Origin: Modestobacter sp. VKM Ac-2985
GTDB lineage: Bacteria; Actinomycetota; Actinomycetes; Mycobacteriales; Geodermatophilaceae
Assembly: GCF_026967925.1 (NCBI RefSeq)
Contig: NZ_JAPVBI010000001.1
Coordinates: 1,145,613 to 1,209,612, forward strand
DNA: 64,000 bases
Reading direction: 5' to 3'
Below the pieces are notes generated by a model. That model was given only the letters and a program-made list of their open reading frames with translations. It had not been told where the DNA came from and searched no databases. Made by a program: the position numbers and the translations under genes. Positions 34,526 through 42,662 of this stretch are shown in pieces (position 1 is the first letter of the stretch; each line of letters opens with the position of its first letter).

Positions 34526-34531
34526 TAGCGT
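34526..34531 (+). promoter_or_regulatory. Putative -10 of the proline-catabolism promoter
   Basis: TAGCGT at 34526-34531 is the best -10 in the gap between putR-like and proline dehydrogenase genes. It would give a leader of about 70 nt with CGGAGG before GTG 34608. Upstream, GTCCGGAC (near 34481-34488) and CGATCGTACG (near 34459) are candidate regulator sites. Confidence 0.4.
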
Positions 34532-34607
34532 TCGGAGCACCGCACCACCACGCGAGACACCACCACACGAGTCATCGCCCGCCCCACCACCCCGACGGAG
34601 GCCCCCC

Positions 34608-35540
34608 GTGCTCACCCAGAAGGCACTCCTCGCCGCCGCCCGCCGCCCAGGGCTGCGCAAGGTGGTCACCGGCACGCCAGTCACCCGCCGGGTGGTCGAG
34701 CGCTTCGTCGCCGGGGAGACCCTGCCCGAGGCGATCGAGGTCGTGCAGGCGCTGACCGTGGACGGCCTCGCGGTCACCCTCGACCACCTGGGTGAGGACG
34801 TGACCGACCGCAGCGAGGCCCAGCGCACCCGGGACGCCTACCTGGCCGCGCTCGAGGCGCTGGCGCCGCTGGACCTGGGCCGGGCCGCCGAGGTCTCGGT
34901 GAAGCTCTCCGCGTTCGGCCAGGCGCTCCCCGTCGGCGGCGACGACCTGGCGCTGGAGCTGGTGCGCCCGGTCGTGGAGCTGGCGACCTCGCTGGGCACG
35001 ACCGTCACCCTGGACATGGAGGAGTCGCACACCGTCGACTCCACCCTCGGCGTCCTGGCCGAGCTGCGCCGCGACCACCCCGGCACCGGTGCGGTGCTCC
35101 AGGCGATGTTGCGCCGCACCGAGGACGACGCCCGTGCCCTCGCCGTCCCCGGGTCGCGGGTGCGGCTGGTCAAGGGCGCCTACCACGAGCCGGCGTCGGT
35201 CGCCCACCAGGACAGGGCCGCCGTCGACGCCGCCTACGGCCGCTGCCTGGAGACGCTGGTCCGCGGGCCTGGGTACCCGATGGTCGGCACGCACGACCCG
35301 CGGTTCGTCCAGCAGACGCTCGACCTGGTCGCCGAGACGGGCCGGCCGGCCGACAGCTACGAGTTCCAGCTGCTCTACGGGATCCGCCCCGACGAGCAGA
35401 CCCGGCTGGCCGCCGAGGGGCACACCGTCCGGGCCTACGTCCCCTACGGCGCCGACTGGTACGGCTACTTCATGCGCCGGCTGGCCGAGCGCCCCGCCAA
35501 CCTCCAGTTCTTCCTCCGTTCCCTCGCCACCAAGTCCTGA
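34608..35540 (+). CDS. Proline dehydrogenase (monofunctional)
   Basis: A 310-residue FAD-dependent TIM-barrel enzyme oxidising L-proline to pyrroline-5-carboxylate, feeding electrons to quinone. The barrel begins around residue 40. Landmarks are VSVKLSAFGQ, TLDMEESHTVDSTL (FAD and substrate), VRLVKGAYHEP, MVGTHDPRF, the YEFQLLYGIR motif and the C-terminal YGADWYGYFMRRLAERPAN with the substrate-binding Arg pair. Length fits the short actinobacterial/PutB class rather than bifunctional PutA. GTG 34608 has CGGAGG upstream. pruA follows after 54 bp containing a strong palindrome. Confidence 0.93.
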   Translation: MLTQKALLAAARRPGLRKVVTGTPVTRRVVERFVAGETLPEAIEVVQALTVDGLAVTLDHLGEDVTDRSEAQRTRDAYLAALEALAPLDLGRAAEVSVKLSAFGQALPVGGDDLALELVRPVVELATSLGTTVTLDMEESHTVDSTLGVLAELRRDHPGTGAVLQAMLRRTEDDARALAVPGSRVRLVKGAYHEPASVAHQDRAAVDAAYGRCLETLVRGPGYPMVGTHDPRFVQQTLDLVAETGRPADSYEFQLLYGIRPDEQTRLAAEGHTVRAYVPYGADWYGYFMRRLAERPANLQFFLRSLATKS

Positions 35541-35548
35541 TCCCCGTC

Positions 35549-35574
35549 AGGGCAGAAATGGCCATTTCTGCCCT
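35549..35574. terminator. Perfect 26-nt palindrome between proline dehydrogenase and pruA
   Basis: AGGGCAGAAATGG is followed at once by its exact reverse complement. It lies 8 nt after the stop of proline dehydrogenase and 20 nt before ATG of pruA. The same 24-nt core plus TCGT recurs at 59696. It may partly terminate, stabilise the upstream mRNA end, or bind a protein. Confidence 0.7.
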
Positions 35575-35594
35575 CGTCTCCTGAGGAGCTCCCC

Positions 35595-37220
35595 ATGGAC
35601 GCCGTCACCCAGGTCCCCGCGCCGCTCAACGAGCCGGTGCGCGACTACGCCCCCGGATCCCCCGAGCGGGCCGCGCTGCAGCAGCGGCTCACCGAGCTCG
35701 CCGCCTCGCCGGTCGAGCTGACCGCCACCCTCGGCGGGACCCAGCGGATGGCCGGGGGAGCCGCGTTCGACGTCGTCGCCCCCCATCGGCACGCCCAGGT
35801 GCTCGGCACCTCGGCCGCCGCCACCGCCGCCGACGCCCAGGAGGCGGTGCGCTGCGCCAAGGACGCCGCACCCGGCTGGTCGGAGCTGTCCTTCGACGAC
35901 CGGGCGGCGGTCTTCCTCCGCGCCGCCGACCTGCTGGCCGGGCCGTGGCGGCAGACGCTCAACGCCGCGACGATGCTCGGGCAGAGCAAGACCGCCTACC
36001 AGGCCGAGATCGACGCCGCCTGCGAGCTGATCGACTTCTGGCGCTACAACGTGCACTTCGCCCGGGAGATCCTCGCCGAGCAGCCGGTGTCGGGCCCGGG
36101 GGTGTGGAACCGCGTCGACCACCGCCCGCTGGAGGGCTTCGTCTACGCGGTCACCCCGTTCAACTTCACCGCCATCGCCGGCAACCTGCCCACCGCGCCC
36201 GCCCTGATGGGCAACACGGTCATCTGGAAGCCGGCCCCCACCCAGCAGTTCGCTGCGCACTTCCTCATGCGGCTGCTCGAGGCCGCCGGCCTGCCGCCGG
36301 GTGTGATCAACATGCTGCCGGGTGACGGGGTCGCCGTCTCCGACGTCGTGCTCGCCGACCGCGACCTGGCCGGCATCCACTTCACCGGCTCGACCCCGGT
36401 GTTCCAGCACCTGTGGCGGACCGTGGGGGAGAACATCACCGGCTACCGCGGCTACCCGCGGCTGGTGGGGGAGACCGGCGGCAAGGACTTCATCGTCGCG
36501 CACCCCTCCGCCGACCCCGACGTGCTGCGCACCGCGATGATCCGCGGCTCCTTCGAGTACCAGGGGCAGAAGTGCTCGGCGGCCTCGCGGGCCTACGTGC
36601 CGCGCAGCCTCTGGGGCCAGATCCGCGACGACCTGATCGGCACCGTCGAGGAGCTCCCGATGGGCGACGTCACCGACTTCTCGAACTTCATGGGCGCGGT
36701 CATCGACCGCAAGTCCTTCACCAAGCTGTCGAAGGTCCTGGAGAGCGCGAAGGACGACGACGCGCTCACCGTGGTCGCCGGCGGCACCGCCGACGACAGC
36801 GAGGGCTTCTTCGTCCGGCCCACCGTCATCGAGGGCACCGACCCGGGGCACGAGGTCTTCACCACCGAGTACTTCGGCCCCGTGCTGGCGGTGCACGTCT
36901 ACGACGACGCCGACTACGACCGGGTGCTGACCCAGATGGAGTCCGCGGCGCCCTACGCGCTGACCGGTGCCGTCATCGCCCAGGACCGGACGGCGATCGA
37001 CCACGCGCGCCGGTTCCTCCGGCACGCCGCCGGCAACTTCTACGTCAACGACAAGCCGACCGGCGCCGTCGTCGGCCAGCAGCCCTTCGGTGGCGGCCGC
37101 GGCTCGGGCACGAACGACAAGGCGGGAGCGAAGCAGAACCTGCAGCGCTGGACCAGCACCCGCGCGCTGAAGGAGACGTTCGTCCCCGCGACCGACCACC
37201 GCTACCCGCACATGGGGTGA
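35595..37220 (+). CDS. pruA: L-glutamate gamma-semialdehyde (P5C) dehydrogenase
   Basis: A 541-residue aldehyde dehydrogenase of the P5C branch, making glutamate from glutamate semialdehyde with NAD+. It has the cofactor region VTPFNFTAIAGNLPTAPALM, the catalytic Glu region LVGETGGKDFIVAH, the catalytic Cys in FEYQGQKCSAASRAYVP, TEYFGPVLAVHVY and the anchor loop QPFGGGRGSGTNDKAG. ATG 35595 follows a CTGAGGAGC site. It completes proline degradation with the upstream proline dehydrogenase and ends in a strong hairpin at 37231. Confidence 0.95.
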   Translation: MDAVTQVPAPLNEPVRDYAPGSPERAALQQRLTELAASPVELTATLGGTQRMAGGAAFDVVAPHRHAQVLGTSAAATAADAQEAVRCAKDAAPGWSELSFDDRAAVFLRAADLLAGPWRQTLNAATMLGQSKTAYQAEIDAACELIDFWRYNVHFAREILAEQPVSGPGVWNRVDHRPLEGFVYAVTPFNFTAIAGNLPTAPALMGNTVIWKPAPTQQFAAHFLMRLLEAAGLPPGVINMLPGDGVAVSDVVLADRDLAGIHFTGSTPVFQHLWRTVGENITGYRGYPRLVGETGGKDFIVAHPSADPDVLRTAMIRGSFEYQGQKCSAASRAYVPRSLWGQIRDDLIGTVEELPMGDVTDFSNFMGAVIDRKSFTKLSKVLESAKDDDALTVVAGGTADDSEGFFVRPTVIEGTDPGHEVFTTEYFGPVLAVHVYDDADYDRVLTQMESAAPYALTGAVIAQDRTAIDHARRFLRHAAGNFYVNDKPTGAVVGQQPFGGGRGSGTNDKAGAKQNLQRWTSTRALKETFVPATDHRYPHMG

Positions 37221-37230
37221 GTCACCGGCC

Positions 37231-37267
37231 GACCTCGGTGAGTGGCTGCCGGCCACTCACCGAGGTC
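37231..37267. terminator. 16-bp hairpin between pruA and gluconokinase
   Basis: GACCTCGGTGAGTGGC at 37231-37246 pairs perfectly with GCCACTCACCGAGGTC at 37252-37267 around 5 nt. It is placed between convergent genes ending at 37220 and 37275, so it probably stops both. Confidence 0.75.
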
Positions 37268-37274
37268 GCGGTGC

Positions 37275-37826
37275 TCAGCCGGGGAGCTGGATCTTGCGCT
37301 CGTCGCACAGCTCGGCGAGCAGGTCGCCCACGGTCTCCTCGACCGAGCCCTCGCCGGGGACGACCGCGCCCGGCTCGTCCTCGCCCAGCGGCTCCAGGGT
37401 GTCCAGCTGGCTGCGCAGCAGGGACGGCGGCATGTAGTGGCCCTGCCGCTTGGCCAGCCGCTCGGTGAGGGTCTCCTCCGAGGTGTTCGCGTGCGCGAAC
37501 CACACCGAGGGGTTGCCCTCGCACAGCAGGTCGCGGTAGCTGCGCTTGAGCGCCGAGCAGGTGAGGATGAACGACGTCCCGGCGGCTTCGTGCTCGCCGA
37601 TCAGCTCGGCCATCCGGCGCAGCCACGGCCAGCGGTCCTCGTCGTCCAGCGGGGTGCCACTGCGCATCTTCTCGACGTTCTCCGGTGGGTGCAGGTCGTC
37701 GCCCTCGATGAACTCCCACTGCAGGCGGCGGGCGAGCTCGTTCGCGACGGTCGACTTGCCGGAGCCGGAGACCCCCATGACGACGATCGAGGTGGTCGCC
37801 GGGATGCTGTCCGTGGTGGTTTCCAT
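37275..37826 (-). CDS. gntK: Gluconokinase
   Basis: A 183-residue P-loop kinase. VMGVSGSGKSTVANELA at residues 16-32 is the Walker A, EFIEGDDLHPPENVEKMRSG and LDDEDRWPWL are the gluconate-binding landmarks, and ILTCSALKRSYRDLL is the second conserved block. It phosphorylates D-gluconate to 6-phosphogluconate for the pentose-phosphate pathway. ATG 37826 is the family start. CAATAC about 9 nt upstream is a possible -10 for a leaderless transcript. It is divergent from an MFS transporter only 56 bp away, but that carrier is not of the GntP kind. Confidence 0.93.
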   Translation of the reverse strand: METTTDSIPATTSIVVMGVSGSGKSTVANELARRLQWEFIEGDDLHPPENVEKMRSGTPLDDEDRWPWLRRMAELIGEHEAAGTSFILTCSALKRSYRDLLCEGNPSVWFAHANTSEETLTERLAKRQGHYMPPSLLRSQLDTLEPLGEDEPGAVVPGEGSVEETVGDLLAELCDERKIQLPG

Positions 37827-37882
37827 GCCCCGACCGTATTGAGTCGAGGGAGGAGTTGGGAACCGGGACGGGGGCACGGGGC

Positions 37883-39058
37883 GTGACGACGACGGAGCGA
37901 CGGAGTTCGCTGTGGCGACTCCCGGCCGTCCGCTCCCTGGTCGCGCTCAACGCGCTCGGGTTCCTCAGCTACTCGCTGTTGCTCTCGGCGCTGCCCGCGC
38001 ACGCCGCCGCGCTGGGCGCCGGGCTCACCGCCGCCGGGGCGGTGACCACGGTGTTCCTGGTGGCCACGGTGCTCGCCCAGATGGTGGTGCCGGCGCTGGT
38101 CGCCCGGCTGGGCATCGGCCCGGTGCTGGCCGGGGGTCTGGTCGCCCTGGGGGCACCGTCCCCGCTGTACCTGCTGGCCGACGACGTGCGCTGGTTCGCC
38201 GTCGTCTCGGTGGTGCGCGGTCTGGGGTTCGCGGTGCTCACCGTGCTCGGCTCCACCATCGCGGCCCAGGCGGTGCCACCAGCGCGGCGCGGTGAGTCGA
38301 TCGGCATCTACGGGCTGGCGATCTCGGTGCCGACGCTCGCCGCGGTGCCGGGCGGGACGGCGCTCACCCTGGCCGGCCACTTCCCGTGGGTCGCCGCGAT
38401 GGCCGCGGCACCGGTGCTCGCGCTGGTGTTCGTGCCGGGGCTGGTGCGGGCCCTCGGCCCGCCGGAGGTGCCCACCCCGGGTGGGTCGCGGGCGGCGGTG
38501 TGGGCCGCGGCCGCGCCGTCGCTGATGCTGCTGGTGGTGACCCTGGCCGGCGGCGGGCTGGTGACCTTCCTGCCGATCGAGCTGCCCGACGGCGCGCTGG
38601 CGGTGGTCGCGCTGCTGGTGTTCGGGGTGAGCACCGCCCTGTGCCGCTGGGGTGCCGGGCTGCTCGTCGACCGGCTGGGTGCGCGGGTCCTGCTGCCGGC
38701 CACGCTGGCCAGTGGGGTCGCCGGGATGCTGCTGGTCGCGCTGGGGCTCCGGGCGGCGGGCGCCGGCGGGGCCGCGGCCGTGCTGACCGGGGCCTTCGCG
38801 CTGGGCGTCGCCTACGGCGCGGTGCAGAACCTGACCCTGGTGATCGCCCTGGCCCGGGCCGGCGCCGGGCAGACCACGACGGTCAGCGCCGTGTGGAACG
38901 CCTGCTACGACACCGGCACCGCGATCGGTGCGCTGGCCGTCGGGGCGGTCGCCGCCCAGGTCGGCCTGCCGCTCAGCTACGTGTTCGTGGCGGTGCTGCT
39001 CGCCCTGGCACTCCCGCTGGCGGTCACGCTGCCCCGGGCGCTGCGCGCCGCACGCTGA
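37883..39058 (+). CDS. MFS transporter
   Basis: A 391-residue, about 12-helix major facilitator (SLLLSALPAHAAALGAGLTA in helix 1; RGLGFAVLTVLGSTIAAQ; GAGLLVDRLGARVLLPATL as the second-half loop signature). The start is GTG 37883; TTG 37856 in frame would add nine residues. It resembles drug- and metabolite-exporter carriers. The substrate cannot be predicted. It is divergent from gluconokinase and faces a short hypothetical gene that ends 1 bp beyond its stop. Confidence 0.85.
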   Translation: MTTTERRSSLWRLPAVRSLVALNALGFLSYSLLLSALPAHAAALGAGLTAAGAVTTVFLVATVLAQMVVPALVARLGIGPVLAGGLVALGAPSPLYLLADDVRWFAVVSVVRGLGFAVLTVLGSTIAAQAVPPARRGESIGIYGLAISVPTLAAVPGGTALTLAGHFPWVAAMAAAPVLALVFVPGLVRALGPPEVPTPGGSRAAVWAAAAPSLMLLVVTLAGGGLVTFLPIELPDGALAVVALLVFGVSTALCRWGAGLLVDRLGARVLLPATLASGVAGMLLVALGLRAAGAGGAAAVLTGAFALGVAYGAVQNLTLVIALARAGAGQTTTVSAVWNACYDTGTAIGALAVGAVAAQVGLPLSYVFVAVLLALALPLAVTLPRALRAAR

Positions 39059-39059
39059 G

Positions 39060-39455
39060 TCAGCCGGTGGAGGCCTGGCCGCCCAGCCGCTGTCGGGCCG
39101 CCTCGGCCAGCTGCGTCACCGTCTGCACCTCCGCGGCGGCCTCCCGCAGCCAGGTGCGCAGCCCGTCGACGTCGAACCGGTTGCGGTCGCGCAGCTGGCC
39201 GAGCAGCACCTGCCGGGCGCTGGCCTGGGCGCGCATCGCCGTGGGCAGCGTGCGCCCGGTGCGGCGGGCCCGGGTGGTGAGACTCGCGCCGAGGAAGACC
39301 AGCTCGCGGACGTCGGTCAGGCCGGCCAGGAGCGCCTCGGCGTCCTCGGGCCGGTCGTCGGCCAGCAGCTGCAGGTACTCGTCGGCACGGCGGGCGCCGG
39401 TGTCGGCGGGGGACTCGGACGGTGCGGTCACCCCTCCACTGTCCCTGGGCGTCAC
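39060..39455 (-). CDS. Hypothetical helical protein coupled to enoyl-CoA hydratase
   Basis: A 131-residue, mostly helical soluble protein (RRADEYLQLLADDRPEDAEA, then GLTDVRELVFLGASLTTRAR; C-terminal AAAEVQTVTQLAEAARQRLG). I do not recognise a family. GTG 39455 overlaps the stop of the hydratase gene (GTGA); a second GTG at 39431 directly follows GGAGGG and is an alternative start giving 123 residues. Translational coupling suggests joint expression with the hydratase, but nothing else indicates its role. Confidence 0.6.
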   Translation of the reverse strand: MTPRDSGGVTAPSESPADTGARRADEYLQLLADDRPEDAEALLAGLTDVRELVFLGASLTTRARRTGRTLPTAMRAQASARQVLLGQLRDRNRFDVDGLRTWLREAAAEVQTVTQLAEAARQRLGGQASTG

Positions 39456-40246
39456 CGTCCTGACCACTGCGGGGGGCGCTTGTCCAGGTAGGCGGCGATC
39501 CCCTCGCGCCGGTCCTCGCTCAGGTAGGGGTTCGGGCCGACGTCCAGCCGCAGCGCCGCTGCCAGCGGGAGCTCGAGCCCCTTGACCGCGGTCTCCTTCA
39601 TCCGGCGCACCGACAGGGGGGCGTTGGCGGCGATCCGCTCGGCGAGGGCCAGGGCGGCGGGCAGCACCTCCTCGACCGGGACGACGCGGTTGACCAGCCC
39701 CCACCGGGCCGCGTCCTCGCTGGTCACGTACTCGCCGGTGAAGAGCATCTCCAGCGCGATGCCGGTCGGGATCCGCTTGGGCAGCACCACGGACCCGTAG
39801 TTGGCACCCATCCCGATCGTCGCCTCCGGCAGGCCGAGCTTGATCCCGGGTGCGGCGATCCGGATGTCACAGGCCAGCGCGAGCTCGAACCCGCCGGCGA
39901 CCGCGTGCCCGCCGAGCGCGGCGATCACCGGTACGTAGGTCTCGCCCAGCACCTCGAACAGGGCGCGGCCGGGGCGGTTCATCGGCGGCCGGAAGGGCTC
40001 ACCGCGCTGGTCGCGCTCCCGGATCTCCTTGAGGTCGAAGCCGGCGCAGAACGCCGGGCCGTTGCCGGTGAGCACGACGGCGCGGACGTCGGCGTCCTCG
40101 GCGCAGGCGAGCAGCTCGTCGACCAGGTCGACCTGCAGCGCCGTGGACAGCGCGTTGCGCCGCTCGGGGCGGTCGAGGGTCAGCACGCGGACGTGCCCCC
40201 GGGTCTCGGTGACCAGTCCGGACTCGCGGCGCTGCGGTTCGCTCAT
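39452..40246 (-). CDS. Enoyl-CoA hydratase/isomerase family protein
   Basis: A 264-residue crotonase-fold protein. VLTGNGPAFCAGFDLKEI gives the first oxyanion-hole region, and ALGGHAVAGGFELALACDIR with GLPEATIGMGANYGSVVLPK gives the second. The usual catalytic Glu pair is only partly matched: one Glu in FELALACD, another in GLPEATIG. It probably hydrates an enoyl-CoA or acts on a related acyl-CoA. ATG 40246 follows GGAGG. The downstream hypothetical gene overlaps its stop. No other beta-oxidation gene is adjacent. Confidence 0.85.
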   Translation of the reverse strand: MSEPQRRESGLVTETRGHVRVLTLDRPERRNALSTALQVDLVDELLACAEDADVRAVVLTGNGPAFCAGFDLKEIRERDQRGEPFRPPMNRPGRALFEVLGETYVPVIAALGGHAVAGGFELALACDIRIAAPGIKLGLPEATIGMGANYGSVVLPKRIPTGIALEMLFTGEYVTSEDAARWGLVNRVVPVEEVLPAALALAERIAANAPLSVRRMKETAVKGLELPLAAALRLDVGPNPYLSEDRREGIAAYLDKRPPQWSGR

Positions 40247-40278
40247 GGCCGCGATCCTCCCGCGCCGGGCCCGGCCGG

Positions 40279-41004
40279 TCAGGCGGAGGGCAGCTCCCCG
40301 GTCTGCACCAGGTGATCGGCGATGTCGCGGACCTTCGTGTTGCTCTCCATCGACAGCTTGGCCAGGACGGAGAACGCCCGGTCGGCCGGCCACTTGTGCC
40401 GTTCCATCAGGATGCCCTTGGCCTGGTCGATGACCGCCCGCGAGTCCAGGGCGGCGCGGAGGTGCTCGGCGCGTTCGACGGCGGTCTCGTAGAGGTACAT
40501 GTTCGACACCGGGACGACGGCGTAGGCGGCGAAGCGAGCGGCCAGCTCCCGGGACCGCCGGTCGAGGGGCGCAGCAGTGCGGGCGTAGACGTTCAGGCCG
40601 CCGCAGATCAGCTCCTGCGGGGGCAGCGGGAAGGACAGCATGCTCCGGCAGCCGCGCTGGGCGGCCAGCTTCGGGAAGCGGCCCCAGCGCTCGTCGGTGC
40701 CGGTGTCGACGACCTCGACCAGCCGTCCGGTGGTGGCGGCCTCCATGCAGGGACCTGCGTCCTGCGCGTACTGGGCCTGGTCCAGCTGGCGGGCGAGCGG
40801 GTGGCTCGCGGCGGGGGTGGCGGGCCGGCCGTCCCCGATGATGGTCACCGAGGTGACCGGTTCGCCGGGGAGGACCTGCGCGGCCAGGTCGGTGACCTTC
40901 TGCAGCACCGACTCCAGCGAGTGCTCGGCGAAGGACATCCGGCCCAGCTCGTCGAACGCGCGCTGGACGACGTCGGCGTCGGGATCGGGGGTGGGGCGAG
41001 TCAC
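40279..41004 (-). CDS. GAF-ANTAR domain transcription antitermination regulator
   Basis: A 241-residue protein. A GAF domain covers about 15-165 (SVLQKVTDLAAQVLPGEPVT; the GPCMEAATTG segment; LNVYARTAAPLDRRS). A C-terminal ANTAR domain covers about 175-235 (LRAALDSRAVIDQAKGILME, then the RAFSVLAKLSMESNTKVRDI helix). ANTAR proteins bind paired RNA hairpins and prevent termination. The GAF part is the signal input; ligand unknown. GTG 41004. It faces a close paralogue at 41332 across a 326-bp gap, suggesting duplication by inversion. Confidence 0.9.
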   Translation of the reverse strand: MTRPTPDPDADVVQRAFDELGRMSFAEHSLESVLQKVTDLAAQVLPGEPVTSVTIIGDGRPATPAASHPLARQLDQAQYAQDAGPCMEAATTGRLVEVVDTGTDERWGRFPKLAAQRGCRSMLSFPLPPQELICGGLNVYARTAAPLDRRSRELAARFAAYAVVPVSNMYLYETAVERAEHLRAALDSRAVIDQAKGILMERHKWPADRAFSVLAKLSMESNTKVRDIADHLVQTGELPSA

Positions 41005-41331
41005 GGTGGTACTCCGGCGTCAGATGTGCACCGGACGTCGCTCGTGCCGGCGGTGAAGGGCCCCGGGTCTCTCGGGGCTCAACTGTCGTGGGGTGCGAGA
41101 CCCCATGCCGCACGCCGGCTGTGTGACGGTGTGGCGGGAGGAGCATAGCCAGCCGCGACAACGGCCCAGGTGGAGCGCCCTGAACGGTGTTCACGGCAGG
41201 TACCGTGGACACCGGCGCCCGGGTGAGCCCAGGCGCCGGTGCGTCAGACAGCGGCGTGCACGCGAGCGGGGCCTCAGCGCGGGGTCCTTGCCGAGGGGCC
41301 ATCCCCGGTGCTCTACAGACCGGAGTCTGAC
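41005..41331. other. Intergenic region between the divergent ANTAR genes, with a dyad
   Basis: No gene is seen. GGTGTTCACGG (41186-41196) and CCGTGGACACC (41203-41213) form a near-perfect dyad (one mismatch) with a 6-nt spacer, lying about 120 nt upstream of the plus-strand gene. It could be an operator. The two ANTAR promoters must be here, but I cannot assign hexamers safely. Confidence 0.4.
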
Positions 41332-42069
41332 GTGCCCACCTATGACGGACACCTGACCCGGGACGCCACCGAGGCGCTCGAGCGCCTGGGCAGCCTGGCT
41401 CTGCGTGACCACTCGATGGAGTCGGTGCTGCAGACCGTCGCCGACCTGGTCAAGCAGGTGCTGCCCGGTGAGATCGAGGCCTCGATCTCGCTCCTGGCCA
41501 ACGACCGGGCGACGACGACGGTCTACACCGGCAAGCTCGCACTGGACCTCGACGAGAGCCAGTACGGCCGCGGCCACGGCCCCTGCCTGCACGCTGCCTC
41601 GACCGGCGAGCTGGTGGAGATCCACGACGCGCGCACCGAGGAACGGTGGCCCGAGTACAGCCGGGTCGCCTGGGAACGGGGCAGCGGCAGCTCGCTGTCG
41701 GTGCCGTTGCCGCTCCAGGACCAGATGTCGGGCGCCCTGAACATCTACGCCCGGGAGGTGCACGGCTTCGACGAGGAGTCGCGGTCCGCCGCCCAGCGGT
41801 TCGCGCCGTACGCGGCCGTCGCCGTGTCGAACATGCACGCCTACCAGAGCGCCCGGCACATGGCCGAGAACCTGCAGGTCGCCCTGGAGTCCCGAGCAGT
41901 GATCGACCAGGCCAAGGGCATCCTGATGGAGCGGCACAAGCTGACCGCCGACCAGGCCTTCCAGGCGATGGCGGCGGTCTCCATGCGGCGCAACCGCAAG
42001 GTGCGCGAGATCGCCGAGACGTTGGTCCGGACGGGGGAGTTCCGACCCGACGCCCCGATGGCCGGCTGA
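41332..42069 (+). CDS. GAF-ANTAR domain transcription antitermination regulator (paralogue)
   Basis: A 245-residue protein, closely similar to the one at 40279. Shared features are SVLQTVADLVKQVLPGEIEA, QYGRGHGPCLHAASTGELVE, ALNIYAREVHGFDEESR and the ANTAR block VALESRAVIDQAKGILMERHKL. It should sense a signal through GAF and bind nascent RNA as an antiterminator. The GTG start at 41332 follows CGGAG at good spacing; GTG 41308 is the next option upstream. A hairpin at 42158 may end its transcript. The pair may form heterodimers. Confidence 0.9.
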   Translation: MPTYDGHLTRDATEALERLGSLALRDHSMESVLQTVADLVKQVLPGEIEASISLLANDRATTTVYTGKLALDLDESQYGRGHGPCLHAASTGELVEIHDARTEERWPEYSRVAWERGSGSSLSVPLPLQDQMSGALNIYAREVHGFDEESRSAAQRFAPYAAVAVSNMHAYQSARHMAENLQVALESRAVIDQAKGILMERHKLTADQAFQAMAAVSMRRNRKVREIAETLVRTGEFRPDAPMAG

Positions 42070-42157
42070 GCGACTGCCGTCGTCGTTCGGTTGAGCCGGA
42101 CCGGGGACGGGCAGAACGGAGCAGGGGCGTCTGCGTGCCGGCACACAGAGGACCCCA

Positions 42158-42189
42158 GGTTCGGTGGTCGAGACCACGGCCACCGAGCC
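42158..42189 (+). terminator. Hairpin downstream of the ANTAR gene
   Basis: GGTTCGGTGG (42158-42167) pairs with CCACCGAGCC (42180-42189) with one G-U pair and a 12-nt loop, about 90 nt after the ANTAR stop. Apart from this and the next hairpin, the 42070-42386 gap holds nothing I can recognise. Confidence 0.4.
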
Positions 42190-42347
42190 GCCCATCCGCG
42201 GACGGCGCCCGGCCCGAACACCTCCCGGTCGCGTCGTCCCCCTGACCCCGGGCCGGCGTGGCCGCTCGGCAGGGGCGACGCCAGGGCGGCCGACCGCCGC
42301 GCACCGGCGCTGGTGGTGCCCCGCCGGGGGAGGCCCGGGAACGACGA

Positions 42348-42377
42348 AGCGGCCCCGTCCCGGAGGACGGAGCCGCT
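42348..42377 (-). terminator. Terminator of tRNA-Lys
   Basis: AGCGGCCCCGTCC (42348-42360) and GGACGGAGCCGCT (42365-42377) form a 13-bp stem with one wobble pair and a 4-nt loop, beginning 10 nt beyond the tRNA CCA end in its direction of transcription. Confidence 0.6.
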
Positions 42378-42389
42378 GGTCGATCCTGG

Positions 42390-42462
<73 letters not shown>

Positions 42463-42662
42463 GTGTCGCTCGACGTGGTCGGGCAACAGGAGAGGACTCT
42501 ACACGCCGATCGGCCTCCACCGTCTGGTGGGGCAGGGTCATCCGCGTCACGTGTTGCGGCAGACAACGAACTGTCAGCTCGGGCATGGACACTGGGCGAC
42601 GGTGCACGACGCCCGCCGGGAGGGTCCCGGTCGGCGCGCACCGGAAGTGGGGGCAGGTCTTC

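Noticed and set aside
42070-42386. Plus-strand frames in the gap between the ANTAR gene and tRNA-Lys
   Set aside because: They run through the tRNA gene and the hairpins and have no family features, so they are not called as genes.
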